This document shows positions 8,726-18,104 of a DNA stretch of 64,000 nucleotides, in pieces. Within the stretch, counting starts at the first letter, position 1. Each line of letters starts with the position of its first letter. This DNA comes from Gemmatimonadaceae bacterium (lineage in GTDB: Bacteria > Gemmatimonadota > Gemmatimonadetes > Gemmatimonadales > Gemmatimonadaceae). The DNA lies in NCBI GenBank assembly GCA_016742275.1, contig JACVCD010000019.1, positions 40,438 to 104,437 of the forward strand, written 5' to 3'. The translations under genes and the position numbers were made by a program. The notes beneath the pieces were generated by a model that was given only the letters and a program-made list of their open reading frames with translations, was not told where the DNA came from and ran no database searches.

Positions 8726-9508
8726 TCAGGGACCGTGCGAGCTGCCTCGTCCGGGAATCGCCTGGCCAATCTGAAGTACCAGATACTTACCGAGCCCACG
8801 ATAGTCCCGATCAAAGTGATGGTCCCCTGCAATGGCATGGCGCACAACACTCGCGTCGGAAAGGCCCGGGCAAATCGTGTCCTCCTCCTGGGTGCCGTAC
8901 ACGCAGATCACGCGAGGTACGGTCACTCGCGAGAGCTCCGGAAGCACGGCAATGTCGGTTGGTCTCGGTGTGGATCGTATGAGGTCGAGGAGGTGAAACT
9001 CGAAACTGGCCGTGTGTTCAATACCGAGCAGTGCCAATGCTTCCGTCGCATGCCGAAGGTCGGGATCGAGTCTGGTCGCAATGAACGGAAGAAAGCCAGC
9101 GCCTCTCGAGTATCCCACGAGGACGATGCGCGACTTGTGCCAGAGTGTGAGGTAGTGCCTGAGCAGCATGGTCGTGGTGGCTGCAGCCGCGTCGGGATCT
9201 CGTGCGCGCGCCGTAAGCCAGGCGCGCGAATCGATACCGATCACGGCGATGCCATGGTCTGCCAACGTGCCGGATACCTGGCGGGTCAAATCGGCCCACC
9301 CTCCATCACCGCTCCAGAACACGGCCAAGGTTGAACCGGTGTCGCTTGGATATTCCTGGACCTTTGGAAGCGGGTCCGGGGCCGTACGGCCCTGCGCGTC
9401 CCCCGGACCCGGCATCAGCAGCGAGGTGGCGACTGCCATCAGTGCGGCAAGTCGACGTACCCGAACACTATGGAACCTTCGCTGCATATGACTTACGAAT
9501 GGCGTCAT
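8726..9508 (-). CDS. VirJ/AcvB-domain hydrolase, probable lysyl-phosphatidylglycerol hydrolase
   Basis: A 260-residue periplasmic serine hydrolase with a single VirJ domain. There is a ribosome-binding site (GGGGAGA) 5 bp before the ATG at 9508 and a signal peptide ending near GDAQ. The domain shows LAVFWSGDGGWADL, GIAVIGIDSRAWL, the nucleophile elbow VGYSRGAGFLPF, and a late His in AGDHHFDRDY. In Agrobacterium and Rhizobium the AcvB/AtvA proteins are co-encoded with MprF-type LpiA and hydrolyse lysyl-phosphatidylglycerol. Here the gene is divergent from a full-length mprF only about 130 bp away, which supports the same job. It lacks the extra N-terminal domain of AcvB and is VirJ-sized. Function is inferred from domain plus neighbour. 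Confidence 0.82.
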   Translation of the reverse strand: MTPFVSHMQRRFHSVRVRRLAALMAVATSLLMPGPGDAQGRTAPDPLPKVQEYPSDTGSTLAVFWSGDGGWADLTRQVSGTLADHGIAVIGIDSRAWLTARARDPDAAAATTTMLLRHYLTLWHKSRIVLVGYSRGAGFLPFIATRLDPDLRHATEALALLGIEHTASFEFHLLDLIRSTPRPTDIAVLPELSRVTVPRVICVYGTQEEDTICPGLSDASVVRHAIAGDHHFDRDYRGLGKYLVLQIGQAIPGRGSSHGP

Positions 9509-9637
9509 GCGATCTCCCCAAGAACCTCCGGGAAATAGTGTTGCTGCATACCTGACGGTGAGATAACAGAGCCATTCGAGATAGCGGGGTGAAGGCGGCG
9601 TTAGCCAAGGTTCAGGATCCGGCAGCAGATTTCCGGT

Positions 9638-12289
9638 ATGACTATGCCTCGCCCCTCCACGCCGGCTGTCAGCGGGTCGCCGGTCGTGCCAGGTACATCA
9701 TTGGAAGGATCGTCGGTTTCTGCCGTACCGCGCTGGATCAGCCGCGTGGCAATGGCCGTGGTGGTTGTGGCGGTATTGGCGACCAGTGCGGATCTGTTGC
9801 GACACACGTCGTATCACGCAATCACGCGCGAGGTGATGAGCGTGTCGCGCACACGCGTGATGCTGGCGTTGCTGCTCACCATCGTGGCGTATCAACTCCT
9901 GGTCGGATACGACTACCTGGCGCTTCGTCAGGTTGGTGGCCGGTTGTCACTGGGGCGCACGTGGTTTGCCTCGACTGTGGCGTACGCCTTGAGTCAGACA
10001 TTGGGTTTCCCGTTGCTGACGGGTGGCGCTGTTCGGCTCCGTCTGTGGAGTCAGTGGGGATTGAGCGGGGTGACCATCGCCACTGCTACCGTATTTGTCA
10101 GCATCACGTTTGGCCTGGGTGCGGTGCTGCTGGCTGCACTGGCATTGATCAGTGAGCCGGCGTCTCTGGTGCGAGCGCTGCATTTGCCTGTTGCCGTGGC
10201 ACGCGCAACCGGTGTGGTATTGCTGCTCGCCGTGTTTGGGTATGTGTGGGCGGCATACAAGCGTCCCGCATGGCGATGGCCCATGGCGCGATTCAGCATG
10301 GAACTGCCGTCTGCGCGTATGGCGATTGCCCAGATTGCGCTCGCATTGGCCGACTGGACGGCGGCCAGTGCGGTGGTGTGGGTGCTATTGCCTTCGGATC
10401 ACGCGGTGCCGTTCCTCGGATTTCTCGGTCTGTTCGTGCTGGCGCAGTTGCTGGGTGTGATCAGCCATGTGCCCGGCGGTGTAGGCGTGTTCGAATCGAT
10501 CATGCTCATGGGACTGCATGGCCGCGTGGATACCGCATCGCTTACGGCATCCCTGCTGATGTATCGCGTGGTGTACTACTGGCTGCCATTCGCACTCGGT
10601 GTGCTGGCGCTGGCAGTGTACAGTGCCGTGGCATCTTGGCGTAGTTCATGGGCGCAGTGGTGGCGTGTATTGCAGCCATTACTCCCGCCGGCACTCGGTA
10701 TCAGCACATTTCTTGGCGGTGCGCTATTGGTCTTTTCTGGTGCGACGCCCGGTGTGCATGGCCGCCTGCGAGTGTTGGGGTCCGTTTTACCACTTGGACT
10801 CGTGGAGTTTTCGCACTTTGTTGGTAGCATGGCCGGTGTGGCGCTCATGGTGCTGGGTGCCGCATTGCGTCGTCGCCTCGATGCAGCGTGGGGTGTGGCT
10901 ATTGGTGTGCTGGCCATTGGCATTGCCGTTTCGTTGACCAAGGGCCTCGACTGGGAAGAGGCCTGCATGTTGTCGGTGGTGCTGGTGGCACTGTTGCTTT
11001 CACGTGGCGCATTCTATCGGCGGGCCACATTAAGCTGGGATCTTCTCACACCAGGGTGGATTGCTGCTGTTGCCGGTGTGGTGTTGACGAGTGTGTGGCT
11101 GGGTCTGTTCGTGTTTCGACATGTGGACTACACGAACACGCTATGGTGGGAATTCGCCTTCATGGGCAATGCGCCGCGCTTTCTGCGCGCCAGTGCTGGT
11201 GCGATGGCGTTGTTGATATTCGTGGCCACGTTCTGGTTGTTGCGACCCTCGGCGCGACCTGGTGCAGCGCCAACTGAATCGGAGGTATCGGAGGCCGCCG
11301 CAATTGCAGTTACGGCTCCGACTTCTGTTGGGGCACTCGCTCTGCTCAGCGACAAAGCGCTCATTTTCTCGCGGGATCGCGACGCTTTCGTGATGTATGG
11401 TGCGGCCGGGAGAAGCTGGATCTCCATGGGCGATCCCGTTGGCTCCGCACGTGGCCAGGCGGATGCGGCCTGGCGCTTCTACAACGAAGCGGATCGGGCC
11501 GGCGCATGGCCCGTGTTCTATCAAGTCACTGCAAGTCATCTGCCGCTGTATATCGAGCTCGGTCTCACGATGCTCAAGTTGGGTGAGGAAGCCGTAGTGC
11601 CGCTCAAGGCGCACCTCGGGGATGCACCGCCACGCAAGTGGATGCGTCGGGCGCTCAAGGATGCGGATCATGCAGGGCTGCGCTTTCATCTGGCGATGCC
11701 GAACGAAATCCCCGCATTGTTGCCGGAACTCCAGCGTGTGTCCGACAGTTGGCTACGCACGAAGCACGTACGCGAGAAGGGATTCTCTCTCGGCTATTTT
11801 GACGGGACATACCTGCAACACTTCCCACACGCCCTGGTGTACGCGCCGCGTGTGGATGGTGAGCGACTGGTGGCGTTCTGCAACCTCTGGCATGGTGCAC
11901 CTGGAAGCGAAATCTCGCCGGATCTCATGCGGCACGCGGCCGATGCGCCACGTGGAACCATGGACTTTCTGTTCGTTCGTCTGATGCAGTGGGCGGCGCG
12001 CGAAGGATACCAGCGCTTCAATCTCGGTATGGCACCGATGTCTGGTTTGCGGGCCACGGAAGTCGAACGCGCGGAAGCGAGCCCCTTGTGGTCGCGTGTG
12101 GGGACACTGTTGTACGAGCGGGGAGAACCGCTGTACAACTTTCAGGGACTGCGCGCGTTCAAGGAAAAGTTCGAACCTGAATGGGAGCCACGCTTTCTTG
12201 CGGCACCTGGAGGATTGGTCTTGCCGCGCGCGCTATCGAATGTGGCCCAGCTCATTGCTGGTGGCATGACTGGTCTGGTCATGCGATGA
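9638..12289 (+). CDS. mprF: Bifunctional lysylphosphatidylglycerol flippase/synthetase MprF
   Basis: 883 residues, full MprF length. The N-terminal two thirds hold about 14 membrane segments, including the flippase motifs TLGFPLLTGGAVRLRLW and GVISHVPGGVGVFESIML. The C-terminal soluble DUF2156 domain (from about residue 570) carries VMYGAAGRSWISMGDPVG, LGYFDGTYLQHFPHA, FNLGMAPMSG and YNFQGLRAFKEKFEPEW, the signature regions of the tRNA-dependent aminoacyl transferase. It moves an amino acid (usually Lys) from aminoacyl-tRNA onto phosphatidylglycerol and flips the product, lowering surface negative charge and sensitivity to cationic peptides. The ATG at 9638 is followed by another at 9644. Divergent from a VirJ/AcvB-type hydrolase. 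Confidence 0.93.
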   Translation: MTMPRPSTPAVSGSPVVPGTSLEGSSVSAVPRWISRVAMAVVVVAVLATSADLLRHTSYHAITREVMSVSRTRVMLALLLTIVAYQLLVGYDYLALRQVGGRLSLGRTWFASTVAYALSQTLGFPLLTGGAVRLRLWSQWGLSGVTIATATVFVSITFGLGAVLLAALALISEPASLVRALHLPVAVARATGVVLLLAVFGYVWAAYKRPAWRWPMARFSMELPSARMAIAQIALALADWTAASAVVWVLLPSDHAVPFLGFLGLFVLAQLLGVISHVPGGVGVFESIMLMGLHGRVDTASLTASLLMYRVVYYWLPFALGVLALAVYSAVASWRSSWAQWWRVLQPLLPPALGISTFLGGALLVFSGATPGVHGRLRVLGSVLPLGLVEFSHFVGSMAGVALMVLGAALRRRLDAAWGVAIGVLAIGIAVSLTKGLDWEEACMLSVVLVALLLSRGAFYRRATLSWDLLTPGWIAAVAGVVLTSVWLGLFVFRHVDYTNTLWWEFAFMGNAPRFLRASAGAMALLIFVATFWLLRPSARPGAAPTESEVSEAAAIAVTAPTSVGALALLSDKALIFSRDRDAFVMYGAAGRSWISMGDPVGSARGQADAAWRFYNEADRAGAWPVFYQVTASHLPLYIELGLTMLKLGEEAVVPLKAHLGDAPPRKWMRRALKDADHAGLRFHLAMPNEIPALLPELQRVSDSWLRTKHVREKGFSLGYFDGTYLQHFPHALVYAPRVDGERLVAFCNLWHGAPGSEISPDLMRHAADAPRGTMDFLFVRLMQWAAREGYQRFNLGMAPMSGLRATEVERAEASPLWSRVGTLLYERGEPLYNFQGLRAFKEKFEPEWEPRFLAAPGGLVLPRALSNVAQLIAGGMTGLVMR

Positions 12290-12304
12290 GACACCCAATA
12301 CAAC

Positions 12305-12332
12305 GCCCCCGGACCATTGCTGATCCGGGGGC
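12305..12332. terminator. Stem-loop between convergent genes
   Basis: Perfect 9-bp inverted repeat (GCCCCCGGA at 12305-12313 and TCCGGGGGC at 12324-12332) with a 10-nt loop, 15 bp after the mprF stop and 32 bp from the end of the convergent small secreted protein gene. No long T run follows on either strand, so it is a candidate bidirectional terminator rather than a textbook one. Confidence 0.6.
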
Positions 12333-12364
12333 AAAACCTACCGCTTCACGACACCAGCCATGTG

Positions 12365-12622
12365 TTACATGGGGGGCTTCTTGTTCGCCGGCATGTGCGA
12401 AGCAGTAGGCTTGGCCGAATCAGTCTTGCTCTTCGGCGCCTGATGCGTGGTCGCAGGGGCACCCTTGGTCGCTGCGGCGGCGGTCTTGGCGTGGGTTCCA
12501 GCCTTGGTCGAGTCGTGCTTGGCCGGGACGGTCTGTGCCGGCTTGGCCGGCGACTGCGCATTGATCGCACCGGTCGCGAGCACGGCAGACAGGATGGCCG
12601 GAACGAGCAGACGGGTACGCAT
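12365..12622 (-). CDS. Small secreted Ala/Lys/Pro-rich protein
   Basis: An 85-residue protein with no recognised family. The ATG at 12622 follows a good ribosome-binding site (GAGGA) and starts a signal peptide (MRTRLLVPAILSAVLATGA) cleaved near INAQ. The mature 65 residues are low-complexity: mainly Ala, Lys, Pro, Thr and Ser, and almost no aromatic residues (basic, histone-tail-like in composition). Probably disordered, in the periplasm or outside the cell. Function unknown. Confidence 0.7.
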   Translation of the reverse strand: MRTRLLVPAILSAVLATGAINAQSPAKPAQTVPAKHDSTKAGTHAKTAAAATKGAPATTHQAPKSKTDSAKPTASHMPANKKPPM

Positions 12623-12773
12623 AGTGATATCCTCGATTGGCTTGAGTTTCACTCACCGGAATGGTGGGTGCGGTGCCGTGGTGAGAGGTCTTGTATGGGA
12701 CATCGCCTCGGGCACTCGCATGGAAGGTGGGATGGGCAACCTGACGGACACATAACACCGGAGACCCCGCTTC

Positions 12774-13457
12774 ATGCGGCTGCTTATTGCCGAGGATGAC
12801 CTGCGTTTGCAGGACCTGCTGGCGCGCGCGCTTCGAGAGCAGGGTTATGCTGTGGACGCCATGGCCGATGGACAGGAAGCTCAAGTAGAAGCTTTGGTCA
12901 ATGAATACGACGCCATCATTCTCGATGTGATGTTGCCGCGTCGCAGTGGTCTTGAGGTGTGCCGCGAACTGCGTCGACGTGGTCTACGCGTTCCGATTCT
13001 GATTCTGACAGCGCGTGATGGCGTGCAGGATCGCGTCGACGGGCTCGACAGCGGAGCGGATGACTATCTGATCAAGCCGTTCGAGTTGCCGGAATTGCTG
13101 GCTCGTGTGCGGGCACTCCTGCGTCGGGCCCCGACACTGGTGGAAGAGACTCACGCGATCGACGACTTGCTGGTGGATACACGTCGCCAGATCGCGACGC
13201 GGGCGGGGCGCGAGCTCGGGCTCACCACACGTGAGTTCGCGTTGCTGGCGTATCTCGCGCGTCATGCGGGTCGTGTCGTTGGGCGAGCCGAAATCATGGA
13301 GCATGTATGGGATGCAAACCATGATCCGGCATCCAATGCGCTTGAGGTGTACATCGGTCGCATTCGCCGGAAGCTCGAGCTGCCGGGAGAACGTGCGTTG
13401 CTGCATACCCGTCGTGGCGCCGGATATCAGTTGTCATCATCCGAAGGCCAGCGCTGA
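12774..13457 (+). CDS. OmpR/PhoB-family response regulator
   Basis: 227 residues: receiver domain (1-115) plus winged-helix DNA-binding domain (about 125-222). The acidic pocket is E7-D8-D9, the phosphoacceptor is Asp51 in IILDVMLP, and the conserved Lys lies in DDYLIKPFE. The wing region ends RRGAGYQLSS. The stop shares one base with the start of the cognate kinase gene (TGATG), so the two form one operon. Similar to QseB/TctD-type regulators; the regulon is unknown. Confidence 0.92.
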   Translation: MRLLIAEDDLRLQDLLARALREQGYAVDAMADGQEAQVEALVNEYDAIILDVMLPRRSGLEVCRELRRRGLRVPILILTARDGVQDRVDGLDSGADDYLIKPFELPELLARVRALLRRAPTLVEETHAIDDLLVDTRRQIATRAGRELGLTTREFALLAYLARHAGRVVGRAEIMEHVWDANHDPASNALEVYIGRIRRKLELPGERALLHTRRGAGYQLSSSEGQR

Positions 13458-14998
13458 TGCTGGGCTTGACGCTGCGTGCGCGGTTGGCGGTCTGGTCCAT
13501 CCTGATTGTCGCGGTGGGCTGTACGCTGCTTGGCGTTGTGGCGGATCGTGCGTTGCATCGTTTGGCGCTGGCAGATACGGACGCGCTATTGCTCGACGCC
13601 GCGACCGCGGTGCGTGCCTCCTGGACGTTGGCAGCGACTGATAGCTCGCCACCGGATGCTGCGTCGGCTCCTCCGTCGTCGCCATGGGAGCGCGCCACGG
13701 CATCAGCGCTGGCCAATCATCGCTATCGCGATATCACCGTGCTGATCGCACGTGGCTATTCCGGTGGGGCCGATACGACTGTTCCTGCGGTACTTGGAAT
13801 GACTGAGGCGCGGGACTCGATTGCGCGCACGTCAGCTGCTGAGCAGTGGTGGCCACCACTCTGGGACGCTGCGCGGGAAACCATTGGGGATGCTGCCGGG
13901 GATACCGTGTCGGTGTCTCAGGATCATGCCTATCGTGCCGTGGTCCTGCAGGACTCCCGTGATGACGGTGTGCTGATCACGGTGGCAGTGCAGTCGACCG
14001 CGCGGCAGCAGATCGTGCTTGGACGGATGCGTCTCGTACTTATAGTGGGCAGTGTCCTGGCCACACTGGCAGCGGCACTTGGAGCGTGGGCGCTGGCAGG
14101 CGCGAGCCTTCGGCCTGTCGAGACCATGCGGCAAGCCGCTCAGGACATTTCCTCTCGAACATTGCACGCCAGATTGCCGGTGCCAGCGCAGCGCGATGAA
14201 TTGGCACGCTTGGCGGAGACTTTCAATGCGCTGCTCACGCGTATCGAATCGGCGTTTGCGTTACATCAGCAATTCACTGCCGATGCATCACACGAGCTGA
14301 GAACGCCCGTGGCGGTGATCACAGGGGAAAGTGCACTGGCGCTCGCCGAGCCGCGCGATGCCGATGCGTATCAGCGGGCGCTTCGTATCATTGATAGCGA
14401 AGGTCAAAGATTGCGCGGCATTGTGGATGACCTTTTCCTTCTGGCGCGAGGAGATGCGGGCCAGCGCATGGTACAACCTGGGGCGCTCTATCTTGAAGAG
14501 CTGGTCAGCGATTGCACCGCCGCCATGATGTCGCGTGCACGCGCGCACGAGCTGGTGCTCGAGTACAGCCCAACCAGCGAAGTGCCTCTGCGGGGAGATG
14601 GCGTGCTGCTCGCGCGCGCCATCATGAACCTGCTCGACAATGCCATCAAGTACACACCGTCCGGCGGTCGTATTCAGGTCCTCTGCGAAGCCACGTCTTC
14701 CGGTGGTGCGCTTGTGGACGTGATTGACGACGGGCCCGGTATTCCGGTTGCTGATCGCGAGCACATCTTCGATCGATTCTATCGGGTGAATGCAAATGCG
14801 GTGAACGCAAACGCGCCAACTGGTCCGGCTCCCTCCGGTGCCGGGCTTGGCTTGCCCATCGCGCGCCGTATTGTGGAAGCGCACGGTGGTACGCTTGAAC
14901 TTGTCACCACATCAGATACGGGGAGCCACTTCGTGATACGCCTGCCAGCGACTCCGCTGCCATTGGTCGGCGAAACACTCAGGGACGTCGCACATTGA
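13457..14998 (+). CDS. HAMP-domain sensor histidine kinase
   Basis: 513 residues. Transmembrane segment 1 (about 10-30) and segment 2 (about 195-218) frame a roughly 165-residue periplasmic sensor region of no recognised fold. A HAMP domain follows (about 219-270), then HisKA with the phospho-acceptor His in DASHELRTPVAVI, then HATPase_c with N-box NLLDNAIKYTP, G1-box DDGPGIP and G2-box GAGLGLPIARRIVEAHGG. It should phosphorylate the OmpR-type regulator encoded just upstream. An Asn/Ala repeat (VNANAVNANAPTG) lengthens the ATP lid. The signal sensed is unknown. Confidence 0.92.
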   Translation: MLGLTLRARLAVWSILIVAVGCTLLGVVADRALHRLALADTDALLLDAATAVRASWTLAATDSSPPDAASAPPSSPWERATASALANHRYRDITVLIARGYSGGADTTVPAVLGMTEARDSIARTSAAEQWWPPLWDAARETIGDAAGDTVSVSQDHAYRAVVLQDSRDDGVLITVAVQSTARQQIVLGRMRLVLIVGSVLATLAAALGAWALAGASLRPVETMRQAAQDISSRTLHARLPVPAQRDELARLAETFNALLTRIESAFALHQQFTADASHELRTPVAVITGESALALAEPRDADAYQRALRIIDSEGQRLRGIVDDLFLLARGDAGQRMVQPGALYLEELVSDCTAAMMSRARAHELVLEYSPTSEVPLRGDGVLLARAIMNLLDNAIKYTPSGGRIQVLCEATSSGGALVDVIDDGPGIPVADREHIFDRFYRVNANAVNANAPTGPAPSGAGLGLPIARRIVEAHGGTLELVTTSDTGSHFVIRLPATPLPLVGETLRDVAH

Positions 14999-15114
14999 GC
15001 ACGCTTAATAGCCTTCTGTCCCATGCACGGTTTTTCGCCTTGCCACCCTGTGATGGGGAGAGCGAAAATATCGCAGATGCTGCTGTTCTCCGATTCCCCG
15101 TGCCCGAGTTCTCC

Positions 15115-15678
15115 ATGATCCGAAAGGCCACTGATCGTATTGCGCAACTGCTGATGGCACCGCGCTCTTCTGTTCGGATGTTCGCTGCCGCTGCGACCAC
15201 TTTGGCGCTCACATTGGGAGCTACGGATGTGCGCGCGCAAGCCGCGCACTCAGGACATCAAGGAGGGGCCGACCATGCGGCAATCATGGCCGTGGTTCAA
15301 AAGCTGTTCGATGGGATGCGCAAAGGTGATTCCACGATGGTCCGTTCGGTCTTCGCGCCGAACGTTCGTATGATCACGGTCGCGCCGCGGCAGGGCGTGA
15401 TGACAGCCAGTGTCACCAATGGTGCCGACAGTTTCGCGAAGGCCGTTGGTACGCCGCACACGGAAGTGTGGGATGAGCGTATTGCCAACGAAAAGGTGTT
15501 CGTTGACGGCGCGCTGGCGTCGGTGTGGGTGGACTACGCATTTTTCCGCGGTACCACGTTCTCACATTGTGGCGTGGACCACTTCCTTCTCACCAAGAGC
15601 GACGCCGGGGCGTGGACTATCCTCGAACTGGCGGACACGCGTCGCAACACGGGGTGCGAGCAATGGACGAAGAAATAA
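15115..15678 (+). CDS. Secreted NTF2/SnoaL-like (DUF4440-type) protein
   Basis: 187 residues from the ATG at 15115 (another ATG at 15154 is also usable and gives a more compact signal peptide). A hydrophobic segment AAAATTLALTLGATDVRAQ serves as export signal. The mature domain is a cone-shaped NTF2-like fold: an initial helix (AAIMAVVQKLFDGMRKGD), then strands ending VDYAFFRGTTFSHCGVDHF and AWTILELADTR. Such proteins are often annotated nuclear transport factor 2 family; many bind small ligands or are orphan enzymes. The gene follows the HAMP kinase by 116 bp. Specific function unknown. Confidence 0.82.
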   Translation: MIRKATDRIAQLLMAPRSSVRMFAAAATTLALTLGATDVRAQAAHSGHQGGADHAAIMAVVQKLFDGMRKGDSTMVRSVFAPNVRMITVAPRQGVMTASVTNGADSFAKAVGTPHTEVWDERIANEKVFVDGALASVWVDYAFFRGTTFSHCGVDHFLLTKSDAGAWTILELADTRRNTGCEQWTKK

Positions 15679-15701
15679 CGCCGTAAAGCGGCCGTACAGC
15701 G

Positions 15702-17966
15702 TCAGTCTTTCCCCACGACCTTCTTGCCGTCCAGTACGTCGCGCACTTTGTGCAACAGACTGGCGCGCGAGAAGGGCTTGGGGAGGAATGCCACTTGCCG
15801 GGCCGCAATGTCGGCCACCAATGCATCGTCATCGGCATAGCCACTCACGAAGAGCACTCGCAGCTCCGGCCGACGACGGGTGAGTTCGCGCACCAGCTCC
15901 GGCCCTGACATGCCAGGCATCACCACATCGCTGATCACCATGTCAAAGTGCTGCGTTTCGAAGCGCGTCAGTGCATCACGCGCTCCAATGGCTGACTCCA
16001 CCGCGTAGCCCGCTTGCTGCAGCAAACGCTCAGCGATCTTGGCGACGGCCGGCTCGTCGTCCACGACCAGCAAGCGCTCCTGGCCAGGCGGTGGCAACTC
16101 CTCTGCTGCGCGTTCCTCGGCGTCGGCAGGCCGATCGAGTTCCGGCAACATGACACGCAATGTGGTGCCCACGCCGGGAGCGCTTTCCACTGACATGGCA
16201 CCACCGGCCTGTTTCACGATGCCGTAGGCAATGGCGAGGCCAAGGCCCGTACCACGCCCGCGCTCCTTGGTCGTGAAGAATGGCTCGAAGACACGATCGA
16301 GCACTTCCTTCGGGATGCCGTCGCCACTGTCGCGTGCGGTATAGCACACGTAGTTGCCAGGCTCGATGCCGAGTGGGGAGCCCGCATGCACCTGCAGTCG
16401 TGAGACACTGATGTAGAACTCGCCGCCGCGCGGCATGGCGTCTCGCGCATTGGTGGCCAGGTTCATCAACACCTGCTCGAGACGGCCCGGATCCACACGA
16501 ATGCTGCCGGTGCGATCGTCGTACTGGCTCGTGAACGTGATGCTTTCGCCAAGCACACGTGCAATCAAGCGTTCGATGCCACGCACGATGTCGTTCGGAT
16601 TGACGAGGCGTGGCTCGACAACCTGTTGACGACTGAAGACGAGAATCTGCCGCGTCAAATCCGCTGCACGGCGAGCCGCGTCGATCGTGTGATCGATTTC
16701 GGTGCGCGCTTCATGCCCTACCGGTACGATTTCTCGTGCCAGTTCAGCGTGCCCGAGAATGGACGAGAGGTAGTTGTTGAAATCGTGCGCAATGCCGCCG
16801 GCAAACGAACCAAGCGCTTCGAGTTTCTGCGCCTCGCGCAATCGATCCTGCGATGCAGTGAGCGCTGCTTCGCGATCGACAATGGCGTCGGCCATGGCGT
16901 TGAAGGTGCGTGCCAGTTCACCGACTTCGTCATCGGATGAAAGCTGCGAACGCCGCCGCATGTCGCCTTCGGAAATCGCTCGTGCGTCAAGCGTGAGCGA
17001 TTCGATCGGTGTGAGCAGACGCGCGGTGACCCAGTAGGCCACGAACACAACGACAAGCCCGCCGAGAATGCCGATGGCCAGGTCGTACACGAACTGCAAA
17101 CGCGCAGCGCGAAACACCTCGGAGACCGGAATGCCGACATAGGCACGCCAACCGATGGAGCGCAGGTACTCGGAACCGAACAGTCGATCAACGTGGTCGA
17201 TATCGCTTGGCACGATGGTGTCGGTGCCAACGGGCTGTTCGGCCTGACCACGCACCGAGAAACCCGGAAACATCTTGCCGATCCACCGGTCGCTGTCGAG
17301 CGTGCGGACAATGATACGACCGTTAGCATTGAGGACCGTGAGCACAGAACCGGGCGGCAGCCGGCGCGCCATCTGCACCCCTTCCAGTGAATCCACCAGA
17401 ATGGATGCGCCGACATAACCCTTGGGCTGTCCGGTGCGCTGGTCGGTGATGGGCGCAATGAACGGCATGATGCGCACGGAGTCCGGCAGGGCTCGTGAGC
17501 GGACCGGGTCTCCGACGGTAAAGCGCTGTGTGCGCGCGACCTCCTGGAAGTACGGACGGTCGGAGATGTTCATCGCCGCGCGGCCGGCCGGGAGGATGCG
17601 CGCCGCGCCTAATACCTGACCCGCTGTATCGGCCAGAAAAAGATTGGAGTACGGCGCGACCATGCGGTCATGCAGGACACGCAGCACCGAGTCGGTGACC
17701 GACGCTGGCGCATTGAGATCCACTACGTAATGCAGACTTTGCAGCAGCGTCTGGACCTGACCGATCTGCGCGTCGAGCGCACGGGTCACCGCCTGCGCAT
17801 TGTCCGATGCACGCTCACCAATCAGTCGCTGCTCGGCGAGTTGCCGATCGCGTGCGCGAAGCCACGCCAGCAACGCAAACGCGATGGCGACAAAAACCGC
17901 CACCGCGCGCATACGAGCCCGCAGACTGGCCCGGCGCGGAGCAGGCGATTTTGGTGCTGAGGACAT
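15702..17966 (-). CDS. Hybrid sensor histidine kinase/response regulator
   Basis: 754 residues from the ATG at 17966 (a GTG at 18050 would add 28 residues). Order: transmembrane helix 1 (about 20-37), a 250-residue extracytoplasmic Cache-like sensor (motif [14 protein letters not shown]), transmembrane helix 2 (about 292-314), HAMP (about 315-368), HisKA with His394 in [20 protein letters not shown], HATPase_c (N-box [31 protein letters not shown]), and a C-terminal receiver with phosphoacceptor Asp680 in [11 protein letters not shown]. The NtrB-like HDFNN box and attached receiver are typical of hybrid kinases that feed a phosphorelay or respond without DNA binding. No partner regulator is adjacent. 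Confidence 0.92.
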   Translation of the reverse strand: MSSAPKSPAPRRASLRARMRAVAVFVAIAFALLAWLRARDRQLAEQRLIGERASDNAQAVTRALDAQIGQVQTLLQSLHYVVDLNAPASVTDSVLRVLHDRMVAPYSNLFLADTAGQVLGAARILPAGRAAMNISDRPYFQEVARTQRFTVGDPVRSRALPDSVRIMPFIAPITDQRTGQPKGYVGASILVDSLEGVQMARRLPPGSVLTVLNANGRIIVRTLDSDRWIGKMFPGFSVRGQAEQPVGTDTIVPSDIDHVDRLFGSEYLRSIGWRAYVGIPVSEVFRAARLQFVYDLAIGILGGLVVVFVAYWVTARLLTPIESLTLDARAISEGDMRRRSQLSSDDEVGELARTFNAMADAIVDREAALTASQDRLREAQKLEALGSFAGGIAHDFNNYLSSILGHAELAREIVPVGHEARTEIDHTIDAARRAADLTRQILVFSRQQVVEPRLVNPNDIVRGIERLIARVLGESITFTSQYDDRTGSIRVDPGRLEQVLMNLATNARDAMPRGGEFYISVSRLQVHAGSPLGIEPGNYVCYTARDSGDGIPKEVLDRVFEPFFTTKERGRGTGLGLAIAYGIVKQAGGAMSVESAPGVGTTLRVMLPELDRPADAEERAAEELPPPGQERLLVVDDEPAVAKIAERLLQQAGYAVESAIGARDALTRFETQHFDMVISDVVMPGMSGPELVRELTRRRPELRVLFVSGYADDDALVADIAARQVAFLPKPFSRASLLHKVRDVLDGKKVVGKD

Positions 17967-18104
17967 CGCCGAATCCGGCTGGGAGACTAAAGCGGCCACC
18001 CCCGAAACGTAGGAAGTGGCCGCTGGCCCCGCGAGGGGGACGTCTGGCACGGATTGCCCGAATAGGCGCTGCGGGGCGGGATCTGGCCCGAATTCCCCTC
18101 GGCC

